Shown in pieces: positions 25,765 through 35,455 of a stretch of 64,000 bases of DNA (position 1 is its first letter; each line of letters opens with the position of its first letter). The notes beneath the pieces are model-generated. The model had not been told where the DNA came from, searched no databases, and was given only the letters and a program-made list of their open reading frames with translations. This DNA comes from Melitaea cinxia (taxonomy: Eukaryota; Arthropoda; Insecta; Lepidoptera; Nymphalidae). The translations under genes were made by a program, and so were the position numbers. Where the stretch lies: assembly GCF_905220565.1 (NCBI RefSeq), contig NC_059415.1, positions 4,531,001-4,595,000 on the forward strand, written 5' to 3'.

Positions 25765-26876
25765 TTATTTGTGCTGCTAAATTAAAATATGCTTAAATTT
25801 AATATTTTAAATACGTGAAATGATTTTTCTTTAAAAAAAAACATTAATTTATTATAATTAAATCTTGCATGAAAATCTACAGTAATTTATAAAACACAAT
25901 TTTATCATAAATTATTTTTTTTTCTACAAACAAATAATATAAATTCATCAACCGGCATTTATATATTCGCGCGGGCAACATTTTATCTTTTCAAAAATTC
26001 AAATGAATCTTTTGTCTCGGGTTATAAGAACGGCAGTACTGGTCGCCGCCGCGTCATTCATTTTTGGAATTTTGTCTCAAGAAAGTAGTTAACGCACATC
26101 ACATTTTTTATTACGGTCTCTAATACGGTGTCTAATATATATTTAAGCATCGTAACCGTACTTTATAAAATTATTGTGATCCTTGCTTAGCGTTGTCTCG
26201 ATTCAACAAATATATATAGTTTCAGTGTTTATCGCCCCCAAACTGGGTAAGTGGTATTTTTATATAGCAGGCAATTTATGTAGTTAATGCAAGTAATCAT
26301 GCCTAATGTAAAATCTAATATTTGTATTTAGTAGCATAAATCTCATTTAGATTATTTTTTTAGATTTCATCATCTTTCAAGTCTACCCTCATTTTTAATA
26401 TTTTTTTATTATAATTGTATATTTTAATATAAGTTAACCTACTTTTAAAAAATAATTATCTCCGCTTCTGGCTTTATGATTCCACGGCACTACTGCTACA
26501 ATTTAGGTGCTTTCTTTTATAACGCAGTGCCGTGGATGTTTGCAAATAGTGCTGGAACGCTTATTTTTATATTTTGATGGTGTGTTCCAGGGTTCGACGT
26601 TTGGGTCACCAATTTTGGAAGTTTCCATCTAACCCTCTAACCCCAACGACGAGAGTGCACTCCGCCGGGTTCTGGACTACCCGTTCCTGCCGCCCCCGGT
26701 CGATAGCGGAATCTTGCCACGCGACTCCCGGGATTATCACCTGCACGGCGAACCAGGAGAGTACCTGAGCCGAACTGCATTTGGAGCTTGTGTGAATTGA
26801 GTGCTCGACCCCGCCCATATACATACATTTTTTTATCTACCTCACCGGGTTAATTAATTTAATAATTTTTTTTAAT
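25765..26876 (-). mobile_element. ~1.1-kb insertion in env with an LTR-retroelement leader-like segment
   Basis: Separates two env pieces. On the minus strand the first part holds a GC-rich block (about 26590-26820) with 'cccggcggagtgcactctcg' and 'attggtgacccaaacgtcga', the sort of 'ttggtgaccc' phrase found at the LTR/leader border of retroelements. The remainder is AT-rich with no ORF. Ends share only a short 3-bp match, and no terminal repeats are seen, so it may be a solo LTR plus leader or a small non-autonomous LTR element. GC-rich open frames here are not genes. Confidence 0.45.
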
Positions 26877-27248
26877 TCATGGTACCCTGGTTTCATTTAG
26901 ATCTTTAATAGACCAGGGGAACCGTGACACAGCTTGTTGTCTGATAAGAGAGATGATGCAATCTTCTGATTTTTCTATTATTCTTGTGTCCAACGACTTG
27001 CAAAGCATGGTGTCATCGGAGATCTTCTTGCAATCTTCCTCTAAGTATGCGTACTCATCTCTTCCAAGTGCAAGGAATTTGGACTTAGGAATTATAGTAA
27101 GGTTTTGTTTATTAGGGATGGAATAGATATGGATATAATCATATATATTATCATCAGTGGATGGGATTTCCAATATGAAAGTTAAAGAATGTCTTGTACT
27201 ATAGGCTTTTACGACAATAGACTTTTCTATTTTATGGATATTTTCCAT
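26877..27248 (-). pseudogene. env: Errantivirus env, middle part
   Basis: A 123-residue frame with cysteines, charged residues and an N-x-T/S site near the end. It lies just downstream of the first env frame but out of phase with it, and it ends where the inserted sequence starts. It is read as the central ectodomain of the same envelope glycoprotein. Evidence is positional plus the paired cysteine pattern, not a recognised motif. Confidence 0.6.
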
Positions 27249-27291
27249 AGAAATCTCTACAACTGGTTTGAAAGATGAAATTATTTATTTC

Positions 27292-28026
27292 TTAAATTAA
27301 ATTTCGTGGGTTTATAATACTAGGATGCATTATGCCTAATTGCGAGAATGACATAGCATCTTCTAACAACATTAGCTTATCTAAAATTAACTGCAAAATA
27401 AAACTTATTTGTACGTATATCTCTAAAAAGTGCAACTGATTTATAACAGTGTTTGCATTTACGGTAATATTTTTTAACATAGAAGCTATTCGGTTTTCAT
27501 TTTCATTTATCTTATTTACCTGAATAGAAAATTCATCAATAGTATCCTGCGCTAATGACACTGTTCGCTTCTGGGAGTTGCTAACTTTATTAACTGAAGA
27601 ACGGATATTATTAATTTCATTTTCTATACGAATCGCGTCTTCGTTATCTAAATTACCAGTGATACCTTTTAATAAGGAACCTAAACCGTTAATGAGACCG
27701 CGCTTGACTCTATTTCTAGGTGCCATGAAACTTAACTTTTTGTCAATAAGGTTCAGATTGTGTTCGATCTGATCCCTATAGGTTTTATGTAGGTCTACTA
27801 ATGGAGTCTTGTTTTCGGCTGCTTTTGTACTTGCATATAGGGACATCAGCTTAGTGGAAACTTCATGTAGATGAGTTATATTGTAAGTGCAAGCAAGGTT
27901 AAAGGAATCAATTTGTTTAATGATATGACCTTGTTTATGTAGTAGAATTCCGTTAGTGTTATCAATGGGCTGTGTTGCTACATCGGATTTTGATTGGAAC
28001 ACGAAGGATCCGGTGATGAAGATCAT
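27292..28026 (-). pseudogene. env: Errantivirus env, N-terminal part with cleavage site
   Basis: 245 codons. After about 104 residues there is a basic R-x-K-R site (furin-type), immediately followed by a Gly/Leu-rich hydrophobic stretch typical of a fusion peptide, then a long helical, heptad-like region. This is the organisation of errantivirus envelope proteins related to baculovirus F proteins. The start overlaps no other gene and lies about 50 bp after the integrase stop. The frame breaks at 27292, and the rest continues in other frames. It is described only as a fossil; no intact product is possible. Confidence 0.8.
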
Positions 28027-28072
28027 GACCCTGGAACAAGATGAGGTCTACGTAGGAGTTTGAAGTGAACTC

Positions 28073-29800
28073 TTATACTTGTGACTTAGAGTTAGGATGG
28101 TTACCTATAATTTCTGCTACATTATTGGGATGAAGATGGATGATTTTATACGGGCCTTTAAATACCAGCTTCGTTTTGTTGTTTCTCGCGGTTTTGGCGA
28201 CCTGTTTGAAAACTGTTTCACCTACCTTAAATGTTATTTCCTCTGCTGTCTGGTTGCGTTTTGCTATGATTTGTTCCTTGTGCTTTGACATGATTGCTGC
28301 AACACACTCCTGTACGGCTTCAGCGTTTTTTTGATGTTTAAGTACATAATCTTGGTAAAATTGCTTAGTATAATGAAGCTCTAGGGGGTTTCGAGATGTA
28401 GTATGTCCAAAAAGTAGCTCATGTGGGGTGTATTCTGTTGCTGAATGAATAGTATTATTGTATGCAATAACAGAGAATTTCATGATTAATTGTATGGGGT
28501 CGTCCTTATTAGTCATTCTTTGGATCCTAATTATTTCTCCTATTGTCGAATGAAAACGCTCTATGGGTGAATTTGAATTTGGATTATATGGAGTTGTGAA
28601 ATGAATATTGATATCATGTAAGGCACACATCTCCTTTATGACATCGTTATCAAACTTACTGTTAGAGTCAGTTGTAATTTTAAAAGGGGTTCCTAACACT
28701 GAGAAAACATCAAATAAGGCTTCTGCTATATGTACGCTAGAACACACACTTAAAGGGATTGCCTGAGCATATTTCGAGAAATTATCGATGATAGTAAGAA
28801 AAGTAGCTCCTTCCGTGGAATATAAGTCCATGAATAGGTGCTGCATAGGTTTAGTTGGGGTTTCTGTTAGGGCTAATGGGGGTCTTAAGGGATTTCTTTC
28901 ATACTTAGCTTGTAAGCATATATTACATTGATTGACAAATGCTTGAATAGTGAGTAACATGTTAGGCCAATGGTAACTTCTATGGATTTTCTTGTACGTT
29001 TCTTGGATACCACGATGAATCGTCTTTCCTTCGTGATACTTTTTAATTATTTCTTGTTGTTCTGTCTTATTTTCTACCAAAGTAACGCGTGTAGTACATC
29101 TCAATAGCTTAGGGCCTCTATCATTGAATATCGTTGTATACACTCTAGAGAATGCGTGATAAAGATCTTCATTATAGAAATAACAATGGAATACTCGATC
29201 GGCTATGGTATGCTCTTTTAAAAATTGTATAATTTCTTTTTCAGTATTATTCACTGGGATGAATACATCCTTAATAATTTTACGAGAACTTGTTGATCTA
29301 TTGTCTACCCTATAAGTTGAACCAGGGGTTGATCTAATATGAAATTGCTTAAGTTGTCTCTCTATGGCATCTTCTAAAATTGATATTCCTTGGTTTTCGT
29401 TATCGGGTTGGGTATGATTGGTCGAAACGAGATTGTCAGGGTCAATTGCACTCATACTATCAGATTCAGATTCTATGCTAAGAGGTCGTTCGTCATGTCT
29501 AAGTGTTGTGTCCTCGTCAATATTAGTATTATTACCTACAGAAGGGATTTCTTGTTGTGTTTCTGTTTCGGTCTCTTCTTCTCGGCGTACATTCTCAAAT
29601 ATCCTATTTATTATTTCGTCATCGTTATTGTCATTTAGATTTACTGCAAGAGAATCGATGCTTTTATGGAAAATTTTTACTCGGGAGAGAGCGTCTGCGT
29701 TTGTATTTTGTCGTCCTTTTTTATAAATAACCTCGTAGTCATACTCGGCTAGTTTTAATCTCCATCGCGTTAATTTAGAGTTGGGGTCTTTTAACGACAT
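28073..29800 (-). CDS. pol: Errantivirus pol: RNase H end and integrase
   Basis: 575 codons, open throughout. Residues 1-45 are the end of RNase H (RWRLKLAEYDYEVIYKKGRQ, then NADALSRV). A linker follows. The integrase zinc-binding region has H256/H262 and C292-x2-C295. The core has the catalytic triad D325, D378 and E414 (35 residues between the last two, in MDLYS, TTDSN and IERFHST). The C-terminal part is basic. It would insert retroelement cDNA into chromosomes. It starts at a frameshift relative to the upstream RNase H frame, so it is a fragment of a former Gag-Pol. Integrase is the best-preserved part of the element. Confidence 0.85.
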   Translation of the reverse strand: MSLKDPNSKLTRWRLKLAEYDYEVIYKKGRQNTNADALSRVKIFHKSIDSLAVNLNDNNDDEIINRIFENVRREEETETETQQEIPSVGNNTNIDEDTTLRHDERPLSIESESDSMSAIDPDNLVSTNHTQPDNENQGISILEDAIERQLKQFHIRSTPGSTYRVDNRSTSSRKIIKDVFIPVNNTEKEIIQFLKEHTIADRVFHCYFYNEDLYHAFSRVYTTIFNDRGPKLLRCTTRVTLVENKTEQQEIIKKYHEGKTIHRGIQETYKKIHRSYHWPNMLLTIQAFVNQCNICLQAKYERNPLRPPLALTETPTKPMQHLFMDLYSTEGATFLTIIDNFSKYAQAIPLSVCSSVHIAEALFDVFSVLGTPFKITTDSNSKFDNDVIKEMCALHDINIHFTTPYNPNSNSPIERFHSTIGEIIRIQRMTNKDDPIQLIMKFSVIAYNNTIHSATEYTPHELLFGHTTSRNPLELHYTKQFYQDYVLKHQKNAEAVQECVAAIMSKHKEQIIAKRNQTAEEITFKVGETVFKQVAKTARNNKTKLVFKGPYKIIHLHPNNVAEIIGNHPNSKSQV

Positions 29801-30363
29801 TAACTATGATCGGTATATATTATAAATTTTCGACCGTAAAGGTATGGTCTGAAGTATTTAACTGCCCATAACTCCTTTTCTATTGTTGAGTAACGAGTTT
29901 CGGTATCAGAAAGGGTCCTAGATGCATAAGCTACGGGCTTATCCGCGCCTACGAGTCCTTGTGACAATATTGCACCAAGGGCTATATCTGATACGTCTGT
30001 TGTCAGTATAAAAGTCTGGTCAAAATTTGGATATTGTAAGATAGGTGCATTAGTCAAGATTTGTTTGCATTTATTAAAAGATTCTACAAATTCTGGTGAA
30101 TGTATTACCGAAAGAAACAAAGTATGTTTCTTTAGACATAGAGTCATGGGCTTGGTCAGTTTTGCGAAATCTTTAATGAATTTTCTATAGTACCCTACTA
30201 GTCCTAAAAAACTTTTAATGTCTTTAGGGGTTTTAGGTAGAAGAAAGTTCAAAACGGCTTTAATTTTGTCCTGGTTTGGAACAACTCCTTGTTCTGTTAG
30301 TTCATGACCTAAGAATTTGACGTGCTTTTTAAAAAATTCGGATTTGTCTAATTGTATTTTTAA
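29800..30363 (-). pseudogene. pol: Errantivirus pol: end of reverse transcriptase and RNase H
   Basis: The frame (ending 29800) keeps the RT thumb/connection (KIQLDKSEFF, then VKFLGHELTEQGV and FLGLVGYYRKFI) and RNase H with D in TTDVSD, E in IEKELWAV and D in YTDHS. The first eight residues of the open frame extending to 30393 come from the adjoining foldback element, not from pol. The RT fingers and palm with the YxDD motif are absent on both sides of that element, so RT activity is lost. The frame ends at a stop and shift just before the integrase frame. Confidence 0.8.
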
Positions 30364-30675
30364 GATGTACGATTTTATTTTTGTGTTACCCACACATTAG
30401 GAAATCTAAACATTTTTGAATATCATATCAAAAATTGACCGCTCCAGCGGGATTCGAACCCGCGTCTCCGACTGACCGTGTCGGCGCTCTAGCCAATTAA
30501 GCTATGGAACGATGTACCCGCTAGAGCGAAATTTTTGATATGATGATTTTTACTTTCGGTTTAAGCGAACCGTGGCGCCGTCTATAGTGAGTTCTTTACT
30601 TCAATTTTTGATATGATATTTAAAAAATTTTAGAATTCCTAATGTGTGGGTAACACAAAAATAAAATCGTACATA
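30364..30675. mobile_element. 312-bp foldback element flanked by TTAA, with a tRNA-like core
   Basis: Left arm starting 'gatgtacgattttatttttg' and right arm (reverse complement 'tatgtacgattttattttt') are inverted repeats of about 75 bp with few mismatches, including 'gtgttacccacacattagga'. TTAA lies directly outside each end (30360-30363 and 30676-30679). TTAA duplication is characteristic of piggyBac-superfamily insertions, but the termini lack the usual CCC. The interior holds a tRNA-like sequence on the minus strand. It sits inside the pol gene of the errantivirus. Confidence 0.75.
30440..30511 (-). tRNA. tRNA-like sequence, anticodon position GGT (probable pseudo-tRNA)
   Basis: 72 nt that fold as a full cloverleaf. 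The acceptor stem CGTTCCA/TGGAGCG has 7 bp with one G-T. The D arm is GCTT/GAGC. The anticodon stem CCGAC/GTCGG encloses loop ACGGTCA. The T arm GCGGG/CCCGC encloses TTCGAAT. The anticodon would be GGT (Thr), but position 33 is C instead of the near-universal T, and eukaryotes normally read Thr ACC with an A34 tRNA. Both pol III boxes are readable. Its position in the core of a foldback element suggests a captured tRNA, not a housekeeping gene. Confidence 0.55.
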
Positions 30676-30738
30676 TTAAAAATAGCATGGTGTCGTGTCC
30701 TGTCAAAGATTTTCATTGTAATATGAAATTTTGAATAG

Positions 30739-31438
30739 TTACGGGTCTCTGTAAAAGAAGAAGTCTAAGTCCGGGTTCACTGTATGAGAATTTAAGGTAC
30801 ATTGAGTTACATTCGAGTTACTATTATAGAATTCTAAAGGAATATTCTCAGTATTACGTATTATTTTCCTAACTGTATTAAAATTAATAATGGAAGTTTT
30901 GAATTTTCCTCTATTAACTTGCACTATTGCCGCGGGTGATTTTAAACCATTAGACCAAATGTACTCGTCATGAATATATTCACCGTCAGAATAATTAATT
31001 TTTACAGTTATAACTTTTTCACATCTGGGTTCGATGGTTAATTTTTTACTAGGCTGGTCAAAATGAATAGGTAAGTCTGCTGTCGATGTATGTAAAACCT
31101 TATTTTTTAAGTCGATACTACTACATAATGTTTTAAGTAAGTCTAAACCTATCAGTCCTTTGTACTTCGGGTCAAAGTCAAATATTAGAAATTTATGAAC
31201 TATATCTGTGTTAAAAGCTGGAGGCAATGGTAAATAAGCTACATAATTATGCTGCGTGGTTGCATGTGCTGTCTTTATTTCGAACGGTTCAAATTCTACA
31301 CAATATTGAAAGATATAATTTATAATTACCTCGGGGGATATCAATGATCTAGAAGCACCAGTTTCCATTAGGAACTTACCTTTAAATTCCGGTAATTCTA
31401 TATAAGGCAGATGGTCTTTATCTTGGTTGTTTAATTTT
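30739..31438 (-). pseudogene. pol: Errantivirus pol: protease region
   Basis: About 230 codons between gag and the lost RT. The retropepsin active-site region reads METGASRSLIS, where the family has D-T/S-G, so the catalytic Asp appears changed to Glu. A GLIGLDLLKTL-like stretch later fits the second conserved protease strand. It ends at a stop near 30739 without reaching RT motifs, so RT N-terminal sequence has been deleted. Confidence 0.65.
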
Positions 31439-32116
31439 ATTACTTCTCTTCTCCTGGGTCTGGGCTTATTGTAAAAACCTGCTGGTCACTTACCTCTTCA
31501 TTTAAATATGATTCTTGTTCATTCAATACGCGATCGTAAGGATAATGTTCATGGTACATACCTTGTTCGTTTTCTGGCTGTTCTTCGTGTGAACCTGTGT
31601 AGTATAACTCTTCCACCGCAAACTGTGGCTTTTGAGGTCTATTGACTGATCTCATGGTCACGTCTGAAACTTTTTGTTGCTTAGGCTGACTTACCTGCTG
31701 TTGGGGAAAGTTTCTTTGAAAACCTCCCACTGGTGGTCTATAGTTGCCTGATGAAGGGCGATTCTTCCATGGTAACATGGACTGAACCCATTGCTGGCGT
31801 TGCTCAGGTGACAAATTATTTTTTTGTGGTACAAAATTGTTATTTAGTCTTTGGACTGGGTTATTTACAAATGATGTATAATTTGGCAACTGAATTAAGT
31901 TTTTAATTGGTTCTCTAACCTAGACTTGAGATGAGGTATATTAACTTGATTATTATTGAATGTCTTGCTATATGCAAGTCTCGCCTCCTCCTGTCTGGCT
32001 ATAACTATAGCTGATTCTAAATTAAGGGGGTGAGCTATTCTCACTCCTATAGATTCTTGAAAATCTAAATTATTGGTATATTGTGGAGGAGTTGGAGTTG
32101 GAGGTGTTGGAGGTTC
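31439..32116 (-). pseudogene. gag: Errantivirus gag, truncated
   Basis: Two overlapping frames. The upstream one (to about 31905) has a Thr/Pro run, then ARQEEARLAYSKTFNNN and HLKSRLENQLK. After a one-base shift the second runs to 31440 with Gln/Pro/Asn-rich sequence and an acidic end (DPGEEK). It shows no zinc knuckle, as in many errantivirus Gag proteins. The 5' part is missing because the family A repeat begins at 32116. Gag would package the genome. The assignment depends mainly on position before protease. Confidence 0.65.
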
Positions 32117-32346
32117 TCAATTCGACTGTATTTTTTTTATGTATTTTTTTTATGTATGTTACATTTGACTGGGTGGAGAGATTTCGACAAATTTTCTTTT
32201 AATCGAAAGGTGGTGTGTGCCAATTGGTCCCATTTAAATTTATTTGAGATCTAACAATTACTTTTCGAGCTATATCTAATAATGCGTTTTTACTTGACGC
32301 TTTTTTCGTCGACCTACGTTGTATGTATAATACAACGTAGGTCGAC
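32117..32346 (+). repeat. Family A repeat ending in a perfect palindrome
   Basis: Starts 'ggttctcaattcgactgta' and shares 'gaaaggtggtgtgtgccaat', 'aatttatttgagatctaaca' and 'ttttcgtcgacctacgttgt' with the 55.5-kb copy. It ends at 32308-32346 in a palindrome with 17-bp perfect arms ('gtcgacctacgttgtat') and a 5-bp spacer, as if two copies met head to head. The LINE 3' tail follows. Confidence 0.75.
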
Positions 32347-32456
32347 ACACATTATTTCTGAATAGATTAATGTTGTTGTTGTTGTTGTTGTTCACGGACT
32401 CTTTTCCGCAACTCGACGTCTTGGTGCGCCTTTTTTGCGTGATCGGCTGGTGGGCA

Positions 32457-33071
32457 CTATTCGTGCCAGCCAAGCTCCTTGAGGAAGCCTAGCAGACCCT
32501 TCACGTTGCCGACGACTTCCTGGAGCAACCTCGGTGTCCCAAGGTGTAGTGCTCTGTAGTTCGCCACACCACCGCATTCCAGCAGGATATGTGAGGCCGT
32601 TTCCTTTGCCTCCAAGCACGCTCTGCACAGGGGGCTGTCTGTAACACCTAGATTGTGTAAGTGCTTGTTAAGCAAGGCATGTCCGGTAAGAGCCCCGACC
32701 AGTAGTCGGAGCTGGGCTCTTTCATAACCGCGAAGTTTGCGGGACAATCCTGGGTTGATCGTCGGAAGAGCTTCCTTGGTCTGCCTGCAGGTAGTTAGGT
32801 TTGTCCAATATTCTTGGTGCATTACCTTGGTGTTGTGTCGCAGCTGGCTGCGCAGTCATCCGAAAGGCAGAGGCAGAATGGGTTCGGGTCCGTGGACCCT
32901 CATCTCCGATCCATTCCTCGCCAGTCGGTCGGCCGCGTCGTTACCTCGCGATCCACTGTGTCCCTTTATCCATTGAAGGGTAATGGTGTTTGTTTCACTT
33001 ACCTTCGTCAGAGCTCGATGGCACTCGTATATTAGCCCTGATGTCATAATGTCGCTCTGTAGGGCTTGCAA
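32457..33071 (-). pseudogene. LINE ORF2: RNase H and C-terminal Cys/His region
   Basis: The RNase H part reads ALQSDIMTSGLIYECHRAL, then IQ(W)-type TLQWIKGHSGSRGNDAADRLA with the conserved His and Asp near the end of the domain. It is followed out of frame by the C-terminal region (MHQEYWTNLTTCRQTKEALP, then CRACLEAKETASHILLEC), a C-x2-C-x7-H-x4-C pattern common to I/R1/LOA-type LINEs. The connection and the start of RNase H are missing: the sequence jumps from the RT thumb straight to TDSRSVLQAL at about 33.09 kb. Confidence 0.75.
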
Positions 33072-33298
33072 GACCGATCTGCTATCGGTACAGCCACAGA
33101 GTGATTTTTGGTACAGCCACAGAGTGATTTTTGGGGATAGACCCTATCTCTTACCTATCATTTCTGCGGCACTGCCAGAAGGCTATTGTAGCCTTGTCAA
33201 TTTTGCTGTTGAGATGTTTGCTCCAGTTCAGTTTGCTATCTAGAATAATTCCTAGATACTTTACCTCCGAGCTGAACTGTAGCTCCGTACCGAACAGT

Positions 33299-35038
33299 CT
33301 AGGGGGGGTTGTAGCTCCCCAATTGCCGTTCGTTAGTGAACATTACCTGTTCCGTCTTTCCAGGATTGACGGTGAGTTCGTTATCTATGCACCATCTCTC
33401 CACAATTCGTAGCGCCTGCTGTGTGACATTGCACACGGTACTGCTGACTCTGCCGCTGATTAAAATAGCGATATCATCAGCGTACCCGATCGTGAAGTAG
33501 TTGTGCTGGTTCAGTCTGGTTATAAGGTCGTTTACCACTAGGTTCCACAGTAGTGGGGAAAGCACCCCCCCTTGTGGACATCCTCTGGCTACCAGTGCAT
33601 GTTGTACCTCAGTTGATGTAAGTTTGATGACTCTTTTTCTGAGCATGTTACCTATCCAGTCAACCATTATCGGGTGTACCCCGTGCTTAACTAGGGCCGA
33701 CGAGATGCTGTTGAAGTTGGTCTTGTCAAAAGCTCCTTCTACGTCGATGAAGGTGCCAAGACACATAGCCTTGTTTTCAATGGCCTCTTCTATTTTACTG
33801 ACCACTGCATGTAGAGCTGACTCTGTTGATTTATCTTGGCTGTACGCGTGTTGGTTTGGGTGTAAGCGTACTGTAGCTAGGGCGTTTTCTCTCAGATCCC
33901 ATTCGCACAACCTTTCTAGAGTCTTCAGCAGAAACGATGTAAGACTTATAGGTCTGTGGGATTTGCGTTCAGAGTAGTCACTTTTTCCCGGTTTGGGGAT
34001 GAAGATTACCTTTACCTCCCTACACTGCCTTGGCACGTAGCTGTGAGCTAAACAGGCTACCAAAACAGTGGTAAGCCTCTGGATCAGTCGGTTACTTCCC
34101 CACTTTAGAAGTGCTGGGAAGACCCCGTCCAACCCTGGGGATTTGAAGGAGTCAAAGCTGTTGATAGCCCATCTGACTTTTGGTGGACTTACTACCTTGA
34201 GTGCATACTCCCAATGCTCCTCTGTTGGGGCTACGTCCTCCTCGGGCCAATCCACTGACCGCATGATGTGGCACCCTGGGAAATGTGTCTGAACCAGGAT
34301 GCACTCTGCTTCTTCCGGCGTGCTCGTGAAGGTGTTGTCAGGCTTTCTTAGGGAGCCCTTCAGCTGGCTGGATTGGTTTACTAGAACCTTCCTTACCCTA
34401 TTGGCCTGTTCGCAGGTTTCCACGCTGCTGCAGAATTTGCGCCACGAGTCGGTGCTTCTATACCTTAGTCGTTTCTTGTATCTGGACTTGGCTTTCTTAT
34501 ACCTGTCCCAGTCCAGATCGGCGCATGTATTCATTGCTCTGTTTAGAAGTCGCCTTACCTTTTTCCTGAGTCTTTCCAGTTCAGGCCCCCACCAGATTAC
34601 TTTATTCTCCGGTGGCAATGATAAGGGACATGCAGTTTGGTAGGAGTCTATAATGTTGCTAGTCAACATATCTACCTGCTGTTCTATATGTCCTGTTCCC
34701 ACAAGCCGGTCTGGGCATGCCTGCTCGCTGAGCAGCTGCTCCAGTCTCTCAGCGTAATGCACGCGGTCGGTTTTGCGTGGGTTACGCCTAGGGGTTGCTG
34801 GAACTGTATTTACCTGCACATCGAAGCGTATCCATCTGTGATCTGAGCACGATGCCTCATCGGATACGTGCCAGTTGGAGATGGTCCCGGAGGCCGCTTC
34901 TGTGGCAAGAGTTAGGTCGATGATTGTCCTGCTACGTCTGTTCACGAAAGTGGGTTCAGAGCCCACATTCATGATCTGTAGGTTTGTGGTCATCAGATAT
35001 TCAACTAAGAGCTTACCTCTTTCGTTTGTTGTTTTCAT
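33299..35038 (-). pseudogene. LINE ORF2: end of endonuclease and reverse transcriptase
   Basis: A 579-residue open frame. The start keeps the end of the APE-type endonuclease (NERGKLLVEYLMTTNL, TFVNRRSRTIIDLTL, and SDHRWIRF with the catalytic SDH). RT follows with VKVIFIPKPGKSDY, FIDVEGAFDKTNF, GCPQGGVLSPLLWN and the palm IGYADDIAIL (YADD). RT residues look intact. The frame ends at 33299 by a shift near the thumb. Plus-strand frames of 100-160 residues opposite it are shadows. Confidence 0.85.
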
Positions 35039-35455
35039 TTGCGTTGGAGTCAGTGCCTATAATTAGTTGCAGCCTGGCCTCTTCGCAGTATGTTATCAGC
35101 CGTGCCATGTCGTGCGGCGGTGGCGCATCAGCCTCCGGCATGTAGGCCGACGCGATCACCATCTCCGGCAGGCTGTGGTCTTGCGTTCTATGCAGCTTTA
35201 TGGCGCACACATCTCTAGAACAGAATCTCGTTAATGTTTGCGCCTGTATATTGTTGGTGATGTAAATACAGGCCCTGCTGTTTTCAGAGCCTGTATGTGT
35301 AATTAGCTTACCTCCAGAGTTCCGGAGTCCGCATACAGTGCCATTCCTGACCCACGGCTCCTTGATCAGTGCAATGGCTGTTTTGTACCTCCAACCATTT
35401 TCGCATTTGAGCCGTTGCTGTCATGCTATGGTGGAGGTTTGCTTGGAGGACTTTA
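35039..35455 (-). pseudogene. LINE ORF2: N-terminal endonuclease, catalytic loop deleted
   Basis: Starts ANLHHSMTATAQMRKWLE, then TAIALIKEPWV (the QEP-type motif with Glu) and MVIASAYMPEADAPPP, then GTDSNAN. In this family the last motif normally continues into His-His and Trp-Gly-Ser before NERG. Here the sequence jumps directly to NERG in another frame, so a small deletion has removed the motif and shifted the frame near 35035. Confidence 0.75.

Larger units (their letters stand above)
25111..32116 (-). mobile_element. Decayed errantivirus-like (Ty3/gypsy) endogenous retroelement
   Basis: Minus-strand order gag, protease, (RT) RNase H, integrase, env is that of insect errantiviruses such as gypsy, ZAM and TED. 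Gag is cut at its 5' side at about 32116, where family A repeat begins. The 3' side stops at a family D SINE near 25.11 kb. No paired LTRs were found. Frameshifts occur near 31.9, 29.8 and 27.25 kb, a 312-bp foldback element lies at 30364-30675, the RT palm with its YxDD motif is missing, and about 1.1 kb is inserted in env. It cannot encode an active virus. Confidence 0.85.

Noticed and set aside
26574..26828. GC-rich open frames on both strands in the env insertion
   Set aside because: Short, overlapping on both strands, and within a leader-like non-coding block.
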